Shown: positions 1 through 8,321 of the stretch, piece by piece
Layout: each line of letters starts with the position of its first letter
Numbering within the stretch: position 1 is the stretch's first letter
IMG/VR virus record: IMGVR_UViG_3300017917_001904
Location: 1-57,479 of that record
Strand: one strand, 5' to 3'
Length of the DNA: 57,479 nt
Origin: a virus
Notes under the pieces: model-generated
The model's input: the letters and a program-made list of their open reading frames with translations, nothing else
Databases searched by the model: none
What the model was told of the DNA's origin: nothing
Program-made: the position numbers and the translations under genes

Positions 1-363
1 ATGTTGTTAATGATATTCCCCCAGGCACAGCACTATGCTTATAACAGATTGCAATCAAATAGTCATAATGGCTGCTATTACAATCATAACTTAGTCAATC
101 TTATATATATGTTGGCAGTTAATGGATTTGATTGCAGGGATGCATACTTTCTTAAAGAAGAAAACGATCCTTGGTTATCTGCGGCTGTTTATAAAACAGA
201 AATAGAACCGATGGATCCAAAAACAACGTCGTGGTATGATCTTGCTGATCTTAATTTACTAAATGATAGTATTATGAATAGCCTAAACAAATACGGCTAT
301 GTAAAACAAGATGAAATTATAACAACCTGGTTAGATAAAGATTTTCATAGACCAAAAGAATGA
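1..363 (+). CDS. Unknown protein, probably 5'-truncated by the window edge
   Basis: The frame is open from the first base and ends in TGA at 361-363. The first codon happens to be ATG, but no upstream sequence is visible to show a ribosome site, so the 120 residues seen may be only a C-terminal part. They are rich in Asn and Tyr and have no signal peptide, membrane segment or catalytic motif that I recognise. The stop overlaps the start of the next gene by four bases (ATGA), so the two are translationally coupled. The next gene is a sugar-nucleotide-type protein, so a role in surface sugar synthesis is possible, but this rests on context alone. Confidence 0.6.
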   Translation: MLLMIFPQAQHYAYNRLQSNSHNGCYYNHNLVNLIYMLAVNGFDCRDAYFLKEENDPWLSAAVYKTEIEPMDPKTTSWYDLADLNLLNDSIMNSLNKYGYVKQDEIITTWLDKDFHRPKE

Positions 364-1127
364 GTAATCAAAAAATTGTTCTTGCAACCGGTGGATTTGA
401 TCCGCTACATAGCGGCCATATTTCCTATTTACGAGCTGCTCGAGAGCTTGGCGATATGCTTATTGTAGGAGTCAATTCAGACTCGTGGCTTGAACGGAAA
501 AAAGGCCGTGCATTTATGCCTGTGACAGAAAGATTAAGTATTGTTAGCTCACTTAATATGGTTGATGCTTGTACCTTATTTGATGATAGTAACGGAACAG
601 CTATTGATGCAATACTTAGAATAAAAACATTATACCCAGATGATGAAATTATTTTTGCTAACGGTGGTGACAGAACTTCAGATAATATTCCGGAGATGGG
701 TATCAACGGAGTACAGTTTGTCTTTGGTGTCGGCGGCGAAAATAAAATTAATAGTAGTAGCGATATATTAAAACGTTGGATGTCTATAGAAGTTCAACGG
801 CCTTGGGGGTCTTATACAGTATTAAACGAAGTTCCAGGAGCAAAAGTTAAAACTCTGACAGTAAATCCTGGGCAAACGCTAAGTATGCAGCGACATCAAC
901 ATCGTAACGAATATTGGATGGTCACATCGGGTATGTGTATGATTAATTTAGCACTACCCGGGGATGTGAGTAATCCCCCTAAAATATTAGCAAAATACGA
1001 TGAATGGCATGTTCCTGCTAATACTTGGCATCAATTAACAAATCCGTTTGTAAAACCCTGCACTATAATAGAGATCCAATTTGGTGAAAAATGCGTGGAA
1101 GACGACATCGAACGCCTGCAACCTTAA
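360..1127 (+). CDS. Fusion of HldE/TagD-type nucleotidyltransferase and mannose-6-P-isomerase-type cupin
   Basis: Residues 1 to about 135 form a cytidylyltransferase-like domain: GGFDPLHSGH (residues 11-20) carries the HxGH nucleotide-binding signature, followed by a typical GVNSDSW strand. Residues from about 142 form a cupin related to type II phosphomannose isomerase, with PWGSY at its start and a metal-binding cluster around QRHQHRNEYW near residue 177. In the family the first domain transfers CMP or AMP to a sugar phosphate, and the cupin isomerises a sugar phosphate or epimerises a sugar nucleotide. The fusion therefore suggests one protein carrying two consecutive sugar-activation steps. 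The same two domains occur again as separate overlapping genes at 20573-21323. The substrate is unknown. Confidence 0.85.
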   Translation: MSNQKIVLATGGFDPLHSGHISYLRAARELGDMLIVGVNSDSWLERKKGRAFMPVTERLSIVSSLNMVDACTLFDDSNGTAIDAILRIKTLYPDDEIIFANGGDRTSDNIPEMGINGVQFVFGVGGENKINSSSDILKRWMSIEVQRPWGSYTVLNEVPGAKVKTLTVNPGQTLSMQRHQHRNEYWMVTSGMCMINLALPGDVSNPPKILAKYDEWHVPANTWHQLTNPFVKPCTIIEIQFGEKCVEDDIERLQP

Positions 1128-1130
1128 ACC

Positions 1131-1137
1131 ATAAATA
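1131..1137 (+). promoter_or_regulatory. T4-type late promoter (ATAAATA), leaderless spacing
   Basis: ATAAATA matches the core of the T4 late promoter, TATAAATA, which spans about -13 to -6. By that rule transcription would start near 1143, and the ATG of the next gene is at 1145. There is no room for a Shine-Dalgarno sequence. Confidence 0.7.
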
Positions 1138-1144
1138 GTACATT

Positions 1145-2614
1145 ATGCGCGATCTTATAAACATTATTCTTAACGAAGTTACCCTTTCTAAATACGGCCC
1201 TGGGCAAAAGTTCATTATTAGCAACAGCCAAGCCGGGCAAGCATTAACAAATTATCTAAATAGCCAAGGACTCACAATTGTCGGTCCAATTGAATTAACA
1301 AATAAATCCAAAGGCAATGAAGCTATAACAGCCAGGGGCGAAGAGGATATAACCTTAGTGCAATTTGGGCAAGGCAATGATGTCTATGAGTTCAGAACTG
1401 AAGATGATGTTTATTTTTATGTTCGCGGAACTACTAGCGCAATTCAATCTGCACTAAACCATAGCAAAGAAGCGGCTATTAGTAACCGTGGCGAAGTTAG
1501 CGAAGGTATTCTTGGCGCCGCCATGTTTGCTAAATTTACTAAAAGAGAAGCAGGTGAAGAAGTCGGACAAGTTACACCCGCGGATATCACAAACGTCCTG
1601 GACAATTTACAATCAATGGGCAATGATACTTATAGTGTTACTGTTAATGATGCTGATAGTGATATTGCAGACACAGTAAGTTTTATATTAAGATTAAAAA
1701 CTGGCCCATACCAGGACTTAATGAATCCGCTAAAGCGTAACTTATTAACTAACGAATTAAGTAGTGCTGCTGCTTATGTTAATAGTGCAATGGCCGAACG
1801 TTACAGTAAGTATTTCTATCTAAACGGTAAAGCTGACGAAATTAACATTATGGCCGATGGTGCTGCTAGCGAAACAGAAAAGAAGTCTGATGTGTGGGTA
1901 GGCATTAGAGATCAAAATGGTGGTATGCGTACTTTAAAGCTTAATGCTAGTTTAAAAGTTGGTGGCATTGCACAATTTGGACAAGTTGGTGGTAGCAGTG
2001 CTGAATCTATGGAAACGTTATTTGGATATTTTGGAATCGATGTTGGACCATATCTAAGCAAGTTTGAAAAGCAAGCCAAGAAAGATCCTGTTGCCGCTGT
2101 GGAGTATATGTATAGGCAGATTACAGCAGAGCTACAAAGAAAGTTAGCCGGCGACGATGATTATGAAGAATTACAATTTGTGGATCAAGTTGCTCACGCT
2201 GTTACACATTTTGCTACGTTAGGTGACCCTAACGTTGAACTAGTAGATTTCGACAAAGGCGGATTTAAAATTCTAAGATTTAAAAACTTAGAACATAAGC
2301 TAAGAACGATCGACTTAACAGCAAGTTACACAGGCAAGACACGCCCGGAAATTAGTATTCACGACGTCGAAGATCCTAAGAAAGAATTAATTGCGATTCG
2401 TTGTAAAGTAGAAAACAAAAAGTCTGGACCATATGTACGTAATTACATCGAAAAAGGTAAGCTATTAGAAGAAATTACTAAAGTTCAAGAGCGCAAATTT
2501 AAAGAAATAGAATTACCAGATCCGGAATTAACTCGAGTTCAAATAAAACCAAAAGGTCGCCGGGCCGAGCCTAGAGATAAAGATTCAACTCCACGTCAAA
2601 AACGCGATAAGTAA
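1145..2614 (+). CDS. Conserved-type phage protein, possible head-packaged protein; function unknown
   Basis: This 489-aa soluble protein matches no enzyme family that I can name. The N-terminus MRDLINIILNEV is short, amphipathic and ends in Leu-Asn-Glu. That fits the (L/I)-x-E site cut by T4-type prohead protease and resembles the capsid-targeting sequences of T4 internal proteins. Several proteins at 44.8-51.0 kb share this style of N-terminus. The middle has a Gly-rich stretch (VGGIAQFGQVGGSS) and the C-terminus is strongly basic (RRAEPRDKDSTPRQKRDK), as expected of a DNA-contacting protein. It has its own late promoter directly before the ATG. I infer a late virion-internal protein; proteomics of purified particles would settle it. 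Confidence 0.75.
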   Translation: MRDLINIILNEVTLSKYGPGQKFIISNSQAGQALTNYLNSQGLTIVGPIELTNKSKGNEAITARGEEDITLVQFGQGNDVYEFRTEDDVYFYVRGTTSAIQSALNHSKEAAISNRGEVSEGILGAAMFAKFTKREAGEEVGQVTPADITNVLDNLQSMGNDTYSVTVNDADSDIADTVSFILRLKTGPYQDLMNPLKRNLLTNELSSAAAYVNSAMAERYSKYFYLNGKADEINIMADGAASETEKKSDVWVGIRDQNGGMRTLKLNASLKVGGIAQFGQVGGSSAESMETLFGYFGIDVGPYLSKFEKQAKKDPVAAVEYMYRQITAELQRKLAGDDDYEELQFVDQVAHAVTHFATLGDPNVELVDFDKGGFKILRFKNLEHKLRTIDLTASYTGKTRPEISIHDVEDPKKELIAIRCKVENKKSGPYVRNYIEKGKLLEEITKVQERKFKEIELPDPELTRVQIKPKGRRAEPRDKDSTPRQKRDK

Positions 2615-2618
2615 AAAC

Positions 2619-3467
2619 ATGCAAAGACCTACAATGGAAATAACAACCATGATTGGTTGTTCCTTGATGTGCAACTTTTGCCCTCAAGATAATCTTCGAG
2701 AAATGTATGGCAATGATGTTAAGTACATGTCATTGGATACGTTTAAAACTTCTTTATCAAAAGTACCAAAAAATACAAGAATAGATTTTTCGGGCATGGC
2801 AGAAGCTTGGATCAATCCTGCTGCTACAGACATGTTAGAACATGCATTAGTGTCGGGTCATAATGTAGCCATTTACACTACTTTTTATAATTGGGATATC
2901 GAAACTGCTGAACGAGTGGTACAATTATTGTATAGATATAGAGGACAAATTGAAGTACTTAGTGTTCATTTTCCGGACGAGTATGGTAACATGCGAGGAT
3001 GGAAATATAGTACTGAATGGGAAGCTGTATTTCATATGGTCACCGCTGCTGTACAAGACGCTAATATTAAACTTGAAGCAATGACCATGAGTGACCATGG
3101 TAAGATTCACAAAGATCTACAACACCTAGGAATTCAATTATACAATTGGTTCGGGCATGATCGTGCTGGTAGTTTAAACAAAGAACAGGTAAAAGAACAA
3201 CCGGTCCATTTTATAACCAAACATGAACGTCCGGTTAGTTGTAGCAAAACAGTAAATTACGATCAACACGTACTATTACCTAACGGGGATGTAGTACTTT
3301 GTTGTATGGATTACGATCTTAAACATGTAATTGGAAACTTAGTGAAAGATAGTTATCAAGACCTATTTACCGGTACAGCAATGGTTAATCTTATAAGAGA
3401 AAATCAAAAAACTTGTTATAGTTCTAATAGTCTTTGCAAAAGCTGCACTGATGCCAAATTGCATTGA
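2619..3467 (+). CDS. Radical SAM protein with SPASM-like C-terminus
   Basis: The 282-aa protein has CSLMCNFC at residues 14-21, the CxxxCxxC site that binds the 4Fe-4S cluster and S-adenosylmethionine. The C-terminal part has the usual auxiliary-cluster layout: Cys near residue 206, LPNGDVVLCCMDY, a conserved IGN, and a final LCKSC. Radical SAM/SPASM proteins modify peptides or carbohydrates and activate other enzymes. Neighbouring genes do not reveal the substrate. The gene starts four bases after the preceding stop and is probably co-transcribed from the late promoter at 1131. It would need Fe-S clusters, which the phage iscU and iscA genes at 51-53.5 kb could help supply. Confidence 0.85.
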   Translation: MQRPTMEITTMIGCSLMCNFCPQDNLREMYGNDVKYMSLDTFKTSLSKVPKNTRIDFSGMAEAWINPAATDMLEHALVSGHNVAIYTTFYNWDIETAERVVQLLYRYRGQIEVLSVHFPDEYGNMRGWKYSTEWEAVFHMVTAAVQDANIKLEAMTMSDHGKIHKDLQHLGIQLYNWFGHDRAGSLNKEQVKEQPVHFITKHERPVSCSKTVNYDQHVLLPNGDVVLCCMDYDLKHVIGNLVKDSYQDLFTGTAMVNLIRENQKTCYSSNSLCKSCTDAKLH

Positions 3468-3492
3468 CTTTCAACATTAAATCCTATATAAT
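3464..3492 (+). promoter_or_regulatory. Sigma-70 early promoter, leaderless spacing
   Basis: TTGACT (3464-3469), a 17-bp spacer and TATAAT (3487-3492). Six bases separate TATAAT from the ATG at 3499, so transcription should start at the A of the start codon. Confidence 0.8.
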
Positions 3493-3498
3493 AACACC

Positions 3499-3678
3499 AT
3501 GAACAAAATTTATTTGGCAATGGCCGAGCTAGAAGACGGCAATCGTATCTTTGAGCGAGCATACTCTACTAGGGTAGCAGCGGAAAAGGCATGCGATACA
3601 ATGATTAAAGATATCAGAGAAAACACCGACTGGAATGTAGCACCGGTAGTCGAAGAATTGGAATTAGTCAATGAATAA
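3499..3678 (+). CDS. Small early protein, 59 aa, unknown
   Basis: The frame ATG...TAA at 3499-3678 encodes 59 residues starting MNKIYLAMAELEDGNRIFE and ending EELELVNE. It is acidic and soluble, with no known motif. A near-perfect sigma-70 promoter ends six bases before the ATG, and no Shine-Dalgarno is present, so the mRNA should be leaderless. The stop overlaps the start of the MazG-like gene at 3671, which points to translational coupling. Promoter strength and position suggest an early gene. I trust the gene because promoter, start and downstream overlap all agree. Confidence 0.7.
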   Translation: MNKIYLAMAELEDGNRIFERAYSTRVAAEKACDTMIKDIRENTDWNVAPVVEELELVNE

Positions 3679-3943
3679 TCGTATCCAAGAAACACTAGAT
3701 ATTCTTCAAGAAGAATGCGCTGAAGTAATTGTAGAAGTTAGCAAATGTCGCCGTTTTGGTTTTGATACTATGCATTACAAAACTGGAGTTGAGCACAGCA
3801 TTATGCTAGAAATGGAAATAGGCGATGTTCTTGCAATGATTGATATCTTAATTGAACAAGGCGTACTAGATCAAGATGGATTAGACATTGCTAAAGAAAA
3901 CAAAAAACAGAAATTAAAACAGTGGAGTAAAATTTATGACTGA
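3671..3943 (+). CDS. MazG-like nucleotide pyrophosphohydrolase
   Basis: The 90-aa protein has the all-alpha MazG-type pattern: EECAEVIVEVSKCRRFG near residues 14-30 (the E-E-x-x-E helix) and EIGDVLAMIDIL near residues 50-61 (the E-x-x-D helix). Together these coordinate Mg2+ for NTP or dNTP pyrophosphate cleavage. MazG proteins are common in T4-like phages and are thought to clean up nucleotide pools or alter (p)ppGpp-type signalling. At 90 aa it is a single-domain form. It overlaps the small genes on either side, so it belongs to the early operon starting at the promoter at 3464. Confidence 0.75.
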   Translation: MNNRIQETLDILQEECAEVIVEVSKCRRFGFDTMHYKTGVEHSIMLEMEIGDVLAMIDILIEQGVLDQDGLDIAKENKKQKLKQWSKIYD

Positions 3944-4304
3944 GTTGTATCGAGGACTTTTAGAAATTTTAGTAATGCGTTGTATGGAGCAAATTGAATC
4001 TTTGCGAATCCATATTAGATCTCGTAACTCAGGAAAAAGTCCTGACGCAGATTTTGATATTGGGGTAACTGGGTTTTGGAACCTAATGTTAGAAACCATA
4101 TTCACTATTTTTACTATCTTGTTTTGTTTTTTGTTTGTATGTCTAACAGCATCCTTGGCAATAGTGTCTTATCCTTTTGCAGCTTGGGTTAATTACGGAA
4201 CTTGGTTAGTAAGAAATACAAGAGGATCAAATATGCCACCTCCTCAAACCCAAGACGAAAGCCCGACTATTATTAAACAAAATAATGGCGAAGAAAAAAA
4301 GTAA
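3936..4304 (+). CDS. Small membrane protein, unknown
   Basis: This 122-aa protein has a charged N-terminal region of about 50 residues, then one long hydrophobic stretch (about residues 50-90, ETIFTIFTILFCFLFVCLTA and onward) long enough for one or two membrane passes. The C-terminal tail is hydrophilic and rich in Pro, Gln and Lys. It overlaps the MazG-like gene by eight bases and the following gene by 20. No signal peptide cleavage site is evident. The function is not recognisable; a small inner-membrane protein of the early operon is all that can be said. Confidence 0.65.
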   Translation: MTELYRGLLEILVMRCMEQIESLRIHIRSRNSGKSPDADFDIGVTGFWNLMLETIFTIFTILFCFLFVCLTASLAIVSYPFAAWVNYGTWLVRNTRGSNMPPPQTQDESPTIIKQNNGEEKK

Positions 4305-4788
4305 CGTAGCTAAAGGTAAAGATAGTTACGATTCTGAAATAGGCGGCGAATTAGTCGCCTTTTTTAATAAAAATATTACCCCTTACGCCACCGAAGTTGG
4401 TGGTCCTGCCTTTGATTTAATTCCCGTAGAACGCCAAAAAGACATAATGGTCAATGTTGCTCGTATGCATGCCGAGCAAGAATACAATCGCATTATGGAT
4501 TTAGTAAAGGTCCTGCAGAAACAGGCAGATGATATTAAACGTAGATTGTATATTACTGATGCAGTACATGCCGCCGAATATCAATTCCAAGTATATCACG
4601 GACAAATATACTGGTTATGTTTTGATAGTAAAATTAATCGTACAAGACTTTGCCATCAAGGTCCTAACGATTGGACTACTGGTGCGCCGGAACATTACAG
4701 TTACATTGCACCAGTAAAGTGGTTAGGTGATTATACGTGGCAAGAAGTTACCACACAAACGTCTGAGAATAATACTGAACAATCTTAG
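4285..4788 (+). CDS. Conserved unknown, DUF2452-like
   Basis: This 167-aa protein starts with a basic tail (MAKKKSNVAKGK). A helical middle (about residues 50-88) leads to an aromatic C-terminal part with GQIYWLCFDS, GPNDW and WLGDYTWQEV. That order, a G-x-x-Y element followed by an x-P-x-x-W element and a final W, recalls the DUF2452 family, but I hold this loosely. The gene is the last of a plus-strand run and converges with the minus-strand sugar operon, overlapping it by 41 bases at the 3' ends. No terminator is visible between them. Confidence 0.6.
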   Translation: MAKKKSNVAKGKDSYDSEIGGELVAFFNKNITPYATEVGGPAFDLIPVERQKDIMVNVARMHAEQEYNRIMDLVKVLQKQADDIKRRLYITDAVHAAEYQFQVYHGQIYWLCFDSKINRTRLCHQGPNDWTTGAPEHYSYIAPVKWLGDYTWQEVTTQTSENNTEQS

Positions 4789-5704
4789 TTAGTTCTACTT
4801 CAAATATAGCTTTAGGTCTCCACCCAAGGGCCCTTAGCTTCTTATCGTCAATACTATAACGAACATCTTGACCAGGTCTGGTAATATCCAGGTTTAGATA
4901 GTCATCGTAATTTTCAATTTGATTCGGACAGAACATATCAATAATTTGCATAGCAATTACAATGTTTTGTTCTTCATGATTTCCTGAAATATTATAAATT
5001 TCATTTGTCACTCCAGCTTCAATAATTTTAATTACAGCACTAGCAGTATCGCTTACATGTAACCATGTGCGTCTTGGTGTTCCGGCATCGTGTAACGGAA
5101 TTTTTCTTCCTAACTGCAAACTTTTGATAGTTTTAGGAATAAATTTTTCTGTGTATTGTCCAATACCGTAGTTGTTAGTTGGTCTAACAATAACATAAGG
5201 TACTCGAAATGTACGTGCCCACGCAATAATTAATTGGTCTGCTGCTGCTTTTGTTGCTGAATAAGGATTGCTAGGTTTTAGTAAATCTGTTTCAACGTGA
5301 GCACCTTCTTCAATATCACCATACACTTCATCTGTACTAAAATGTAATAGTGTAGGCATCTTAAAACGATGTCGTTCTTTAATTAAGTTTAGTAAATGAT
5401 GCACACCATTTACATTACTACGTAAGAACACATCTGAACTAACAATACTGTTATCAACGTGTGTTTCGGCTGCGGTATTAATAATATAATCGCAGTCGTA
5501 TAACATATCTAAGTCGTTAATATCTGATTCAATGAACTTAAATTGATTCTTGTATTCTAATAGTTCTGGAAGGAATTGTACGTTAGCGGCATAAGTCTTT
5601 TTATCAACACCAATAACATAATATCCTTGCGCTAAACAACGCTTGGTTACATGATAACCAATAAAGCCTAAACAGCCAGTAACATAAACTACTTTTGTAC
5701 TCAT
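4748..5704 (-). CDS. dTDP-glucose 4,6-dehydratase-like (RmlB family) SDR
   Basis: The 318-aa extended short-chain dehydrogenase has GCLGFIGYH (residues about 10-18, NAD binding), FSTDEVYG (the T-D-E triad typical of nucleotide-sugar 4,6-dehydratases) and PYSATKAA (catalytic YxxxK). Family members oxidise the C4 of an NDP-hexose and remove water to give the 4-keto-6-deoxy sugar, the entry point to many O-antigen sugars. It is the last gene of a minus-strand operon and overlaps its upstream neighbour by ATGA. A second, differently composed paralogue sits at 15053. The exact nucleotide sugar cannot be read from sequence alone. Confidence 0.88.
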   Translation of the reverse strand: MSTKVVYVTGCLGFIGYHVTKRCLAQGYYVIGVDKKTYAANVQFLPELLEYKNQFKFIESDINDLDMLYDCDYIINTAAETHVDNSIVSSDVFLRSNVNGVHHLLNLIKERHRFKMPTLLHFSTDEVYGDIEEGAHVETDLLKPSNPYSATKAAADQLIIAWARTFRVPYVIVRPTNNYGIGQYTEKFIPKTIKSLQLGRKIPLHDAGTPRRTWLHVSDTASAVIKIIEAGVTNEIYNISGNHEEQNIVIAMQIIDMFCPNQIENYDDYLNLDITRPGQDVRYSIDDKKLRALGWRPKAIFEVELTKIVQYYSQTFVW

Positions 5705-6183
5705 ATTTTTCTTGTAAGGTTAAGGTAAGCAGGTTGATCGGAATAGATAAATGCAGGCCAAATGTCCTCGAGCTCGGCAATTGACTGCGGTTTATATAAC
5801 TTAATGTTTGGTAATGTTGCTAACACTTGTTCATCGTCGTGCGCCCAATGGCTAACACCATCATGACTATAGTCCTTGTCTCGCCCACTACCAATTAGTT
5901 TAACTGGAATGTTTTCGTGATTAACGTAATTCCGTAAAAATTCAAATGGACGATATAATAGGAAGCTACTCATTGAATAGCATACTGGAACTAATCCTTC
6001 GTTTGCCATACCAATTGCAGCACCAATCATTAATTGTTCGGCGGCTCCTACGTTATAAAACCGTTCAGGAAATGCATTACGGATTTGATCTAATATACCA
6101 AATCCAAGATCAGCAGTAATAACACGAATGTCATCAGTACTGACCATGCTTTCTAATAACATACTAGCACATTCTTTTCTCAT
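5701..6183 (-). CDS. Split transketolase, pyrimidine-binding half
   Basis: These 160 residues correspond to the Pyr domain of transketolase/DXS-type enzymes. The pattern DIRVITADLGFG, then FYNVGAAEQLMIGAAIGMANEGLVPV, carries the conserved Glu (AAEQ) that activates thiamine diphosphate. HDGVSHWAHDDEQVLATLPN matches the family loop containing catalytic His. The C-terminal third domain of full transketolase is absent, as in the two-subunit transketolases of archaea and of bacterial sugar clusters. It overlaps by ATGA with the gene for the other half, so the two should form a heteromer. The probable role is a two-carbon transfer making an unusual sugar. Confidence 0.85.
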   Translation of the reverse strand: MRKECASMLLESMVSTDDIRVITADLGFGILDQIRNAFPERFYNVGAAEQLMIGAAIGMANEGLVPVCYSMSSFLLYRPFEFLRNYVNHENIPVKLIGSGRDKDYSHDGVSHWAHDDEQVLATLPNIKLYKPQSIAELEDIWPAFIYSDQPAYLNLTRKI

Positions 6184-6800
6184 TGAGTAATCTCCGTATA
6201 ATCCTCTGGTTTTAATACGTAGTAGTGTGTTAGTAAATCTTTAGCAAAAGACCACTTAGGCGGATCGCTAAAGCGTAAATTAATTCTAGGTAAAAAAGCT
6301 TTTAATCTATGTGATAGTTGTTGGGTATCTAACATATCGTATGCACTCATGCCATTGATATTAACATAAACATGAAGATTATTAATGTTATTGTCGTTGA
6401 TAAAACGCAGAGCTTCCCAAATACTGCCTTCGGCACACTCGCCATCGCTTAACATACAATATACATTTTTATTAGGAGTAGCCAGTGCATGACCAACTGC
6501 AATAGGCAGTCCGCTACCTAAACTGCCAGTTGAGCAATATAAATGATTTTCTAAGTCTCTACCTGGATGAATACCGTGTTTATGTAATAGTGCAACCGGA
6601 TCAACGTTATAATATCGTTCTAATACAACATATAACGCAAGTCCAGCATGTCCGTTGCTGAGAATAAACACTTCGTCGTCTTTTCGTTCTCTGTATATTT
6701 CTTCGATGATAGGTAACGCACTTAGAGTTGAACTAAGATGACTTAATCTTTCTTGGTAGGTAATATCAATTACCCGACGAGTTAGTGTATTCATTTCCAT
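6180..6800 (-). CDS. Split transketolase, thiamine-diphosphate-binding half
   Basis: The 206-aa protein is the PP domain. FILSNGHAGLALY carries the family's conserved GH, STGSLGSGLPIAVGHALA the phosphate loop, and LSDGECAEGSIWEAL with NNLHVYVNINGMS the thiamine-diphosphate motif (normally GDG-x-N; here SDG, a common variant). The predicted start is at 6800 (MEMNT), but a second ATG at 6794 gives the ATGA overlap used by its neighbours and is the more likely start. The partner Pyr half follows directly. Together they make a complete but minimal transketolase lacking the C-terminal domain. Confidence 0.85.
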   Translation of the reverse strand: MEMNTLTRRVIDITYQERLSHLSSTLSALPIIEEIYRERKDDEVFILSNGHAGLALYVVLERYYNVDPVALLHKHGIHPGRDLENHLYCSTGSLGSGLPIAVGHALATPNKNVYCMLSDGECAEGSIWEALRFINDNNINNLHVYVNINGMSAYDMLDTQQLSHRLKAFLPRINLRFSDPPKWSFAKDLLTHYYVLKPEDYTEITQ

Positions 6801-7498
6801 GCTAATAATTGATCGTGAATAACCATTTCAGTCTGGTACCCGTGTCTTTGGAACAGTTCAGCTAATTGTTGTCTGTTAGCACCTAAGTTACCAGGCCAAG
6901 CATTTTCTTTAACATCTGTTTGATGTACTTCAACAAACCAAAAATTAACCTTATCAGCAATTGGTCCAAGTGTAGCATCTGTTAGTGCTTCCATTTCGGA
7001 CCCTTCAATATCACACTTAATAAAATCAACGTGGTCTAGTCCCTGCATATGAAATAAAGTTTCTAGCGTCATGCATTGTACTTTTGTTTCAACACCATTA
7101 CGGTTAAGCATGCTATTTGTTGTGCTATTTTCGTTAATATAAAATGAAATCATTTCATTATGTGGGCCAATAGCCAACTGCAACGGTGTAATGTTTGTAT
7201 GATCTTTAACAATTTCTTCTAGTACATTAAACGTAGAAGGTGTTGGTTCTACAGAAATGACTTTTTTACAACTGTCGGCAGCATATAAACTAAACAGTCC
7301 GCAGTTGGCTCCTAGATCGAGAATAGTCATATCGCTACGACCAGCAAATATAGGATCGTACATTCGATCCTCGTTAATTTGTTTTAAAATTACATCAGTG
7401 TAATTTTCCGGATTACCAAACCAAGCAGTAACATCTGGGTGTCTGCTTTGATAAACTAAATCGTTTTGCTGGCTTGTTTTAATTGTTCGTTCTATCAT
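6791..7498 (-). CDS. FkbM-family methyltransferase
   Basis: This 235-aa S-adenosylmethionine methyltransferase has ILDLGANCGLFSLYAA (motif I) and VISVEPTPSTF (acidic loop). The FkbM signature is VDFIKCDIEGSEMEAL near residues 154-170. FkbM enzymes O-methylate hydroxyl groups of sugars or polyketides, and in surface clusters they usually cap or decorate glycans. It lies in the middle of the minus-strand sugar operon, overlapping the epimerase upstream by 20 bases and the transketolase half downstream by 4 to 10. Methylated sugars on phage or host surfaces can block receptors or nucleases, but the acceptor here is unknown. Confidence 0.88.
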   Translation of the reverse strand: MIERTIKTSQQNDLVYQSRHPDVTAWFGNPENYTDVILKQINEDRMYDPIFAGRSDMTILDLGANCGLFSLYAADSCKKVISVEPTPSTFNVLEEIVKDHTNITPLQLAIGPHNEMISFYINENSTTNSMLNRNGVETKVQCMTLETLFHMQGLDHVDFIKCDIEGSEMEALTDATLGPIADKVNFWFVEVHQTDVKENAWPGNLGANRQQLAELFQRHGYQTEMVIHDQLLAWK

Positions 7499-8321
7499 AT
7501 TTTGCCTTTAATAAAAAATCTCTAATTCCTGTTTCTAAATTGTATTCACAGTCAAACCCAAGTTTAAATGATTTTGCAATGTCACAAACCCAAACATTGG
7601 TTTCAAATGCCTTACTCATTTCTGCCACTTTGGCAACCGGAGCATCTGTGTTTTCTGTAATCCTAATCCATAAATCTAGTAAATCAAAATTACTAGTTTG
7701 GAAACCGCTACCAAAATTAACAATCTCGCCAGGAGCAAGATCCCATTCTTGTAACACTAAATCAATACCTCGTACGAAATCATTTATATAAATGAAGTCG
7801 TGGTGACCTTGGTACAGAGTCATTGGTTCTGCATAGTTAAATGCACGATATAATCTTGGAAACAGTCTATGTGGGCGTTCGCCCGGACCATATACACTAT
7901 ACGGACGAACTATCCAAATTGGTAATTTATGTAGTCTAGCCCAACCTTGACACATTAATGTTGCTGCACCTTTGGTAGCTTGATAATAATCAACGGGCTT
8001 TAATAATTCGTCTTCGGCAGTAGAGTGATCTGTGGGTCCATATTCGCTGCTAGATCCTATTTGTACTAGCCTACAATGCTGCTTGCACGTTTTTACATAT
8101 TCTAAAATAGTCTGAACCATAACAATGTTTGGCACAAACATATTTTCGTAGTCATAAATTTCTGCGGCAGAATTAATTATTGCATCGGGTTCAAAATTGT
8201 CTAATGCTTCTGTTAATATCTCGCCTCTGCGGAATGAATAAACTTCGTGTCCGCGTTTAGTGTAATACTGTGCGAGGTTCTGTCCAACAAACCCAGTAGA
8301 GCCGGTAATGAATATTTTCAT
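7479..8321 (-). CDS. NAD-dependent epimerase/dehydratase (extended SDR)
   Basis: The 280-aa protein has GSTGFVGQN (residues 7-15) for NAD(P) binding, a central IGSSSEYG with catalytic Ser, and DYYQATKGA with the YxxxK pair. RPYSVYGPGERPHR follows, as in GDP- or CDP-sugar epimerases and reductases. The TDE triad of dehydratases is absent, so it is more likely an epimerase or 4-ketoreductase than a 4,6-dehydratase. In the operon it could act on the keto sugar made by the 4748-5704 enzyme. It overlaps the GT34-like gene upstream by four bases. Confidence 0.85.
   Translation of the reverse strand: MKIFITGSTGFVGQNLAQYYTKRGHEVYSFRRGEILTEALDNFEPDAIINSAAEIYDYENMFVPNIVMVQTILEYVKTCKQHCRLVQIGSSSEYGPTDHSTAEDELLKPVDYYQATKGAATLMCQGWARLHKLPIWIVRPYSVYGPGERPHRLFPRLYRAFNYAEPMTLYQGHHDFIYINDFVRGIDLVLQEWDLAPGEIVNFGSGFQTSNFDLLDLWIRITENTDAPVAKVAEMSKAFETNVWVCDIAKSFKLGFDCEYNLETGIRDFLLKAKYDRTNN

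Noticed and set aside
7483-7791. 102-codon plus-strand frame
   Set aside because: Antisense to the epimerase gene with an intact YxxxK and NAD site; no plus-strand promoter or ribosome site.
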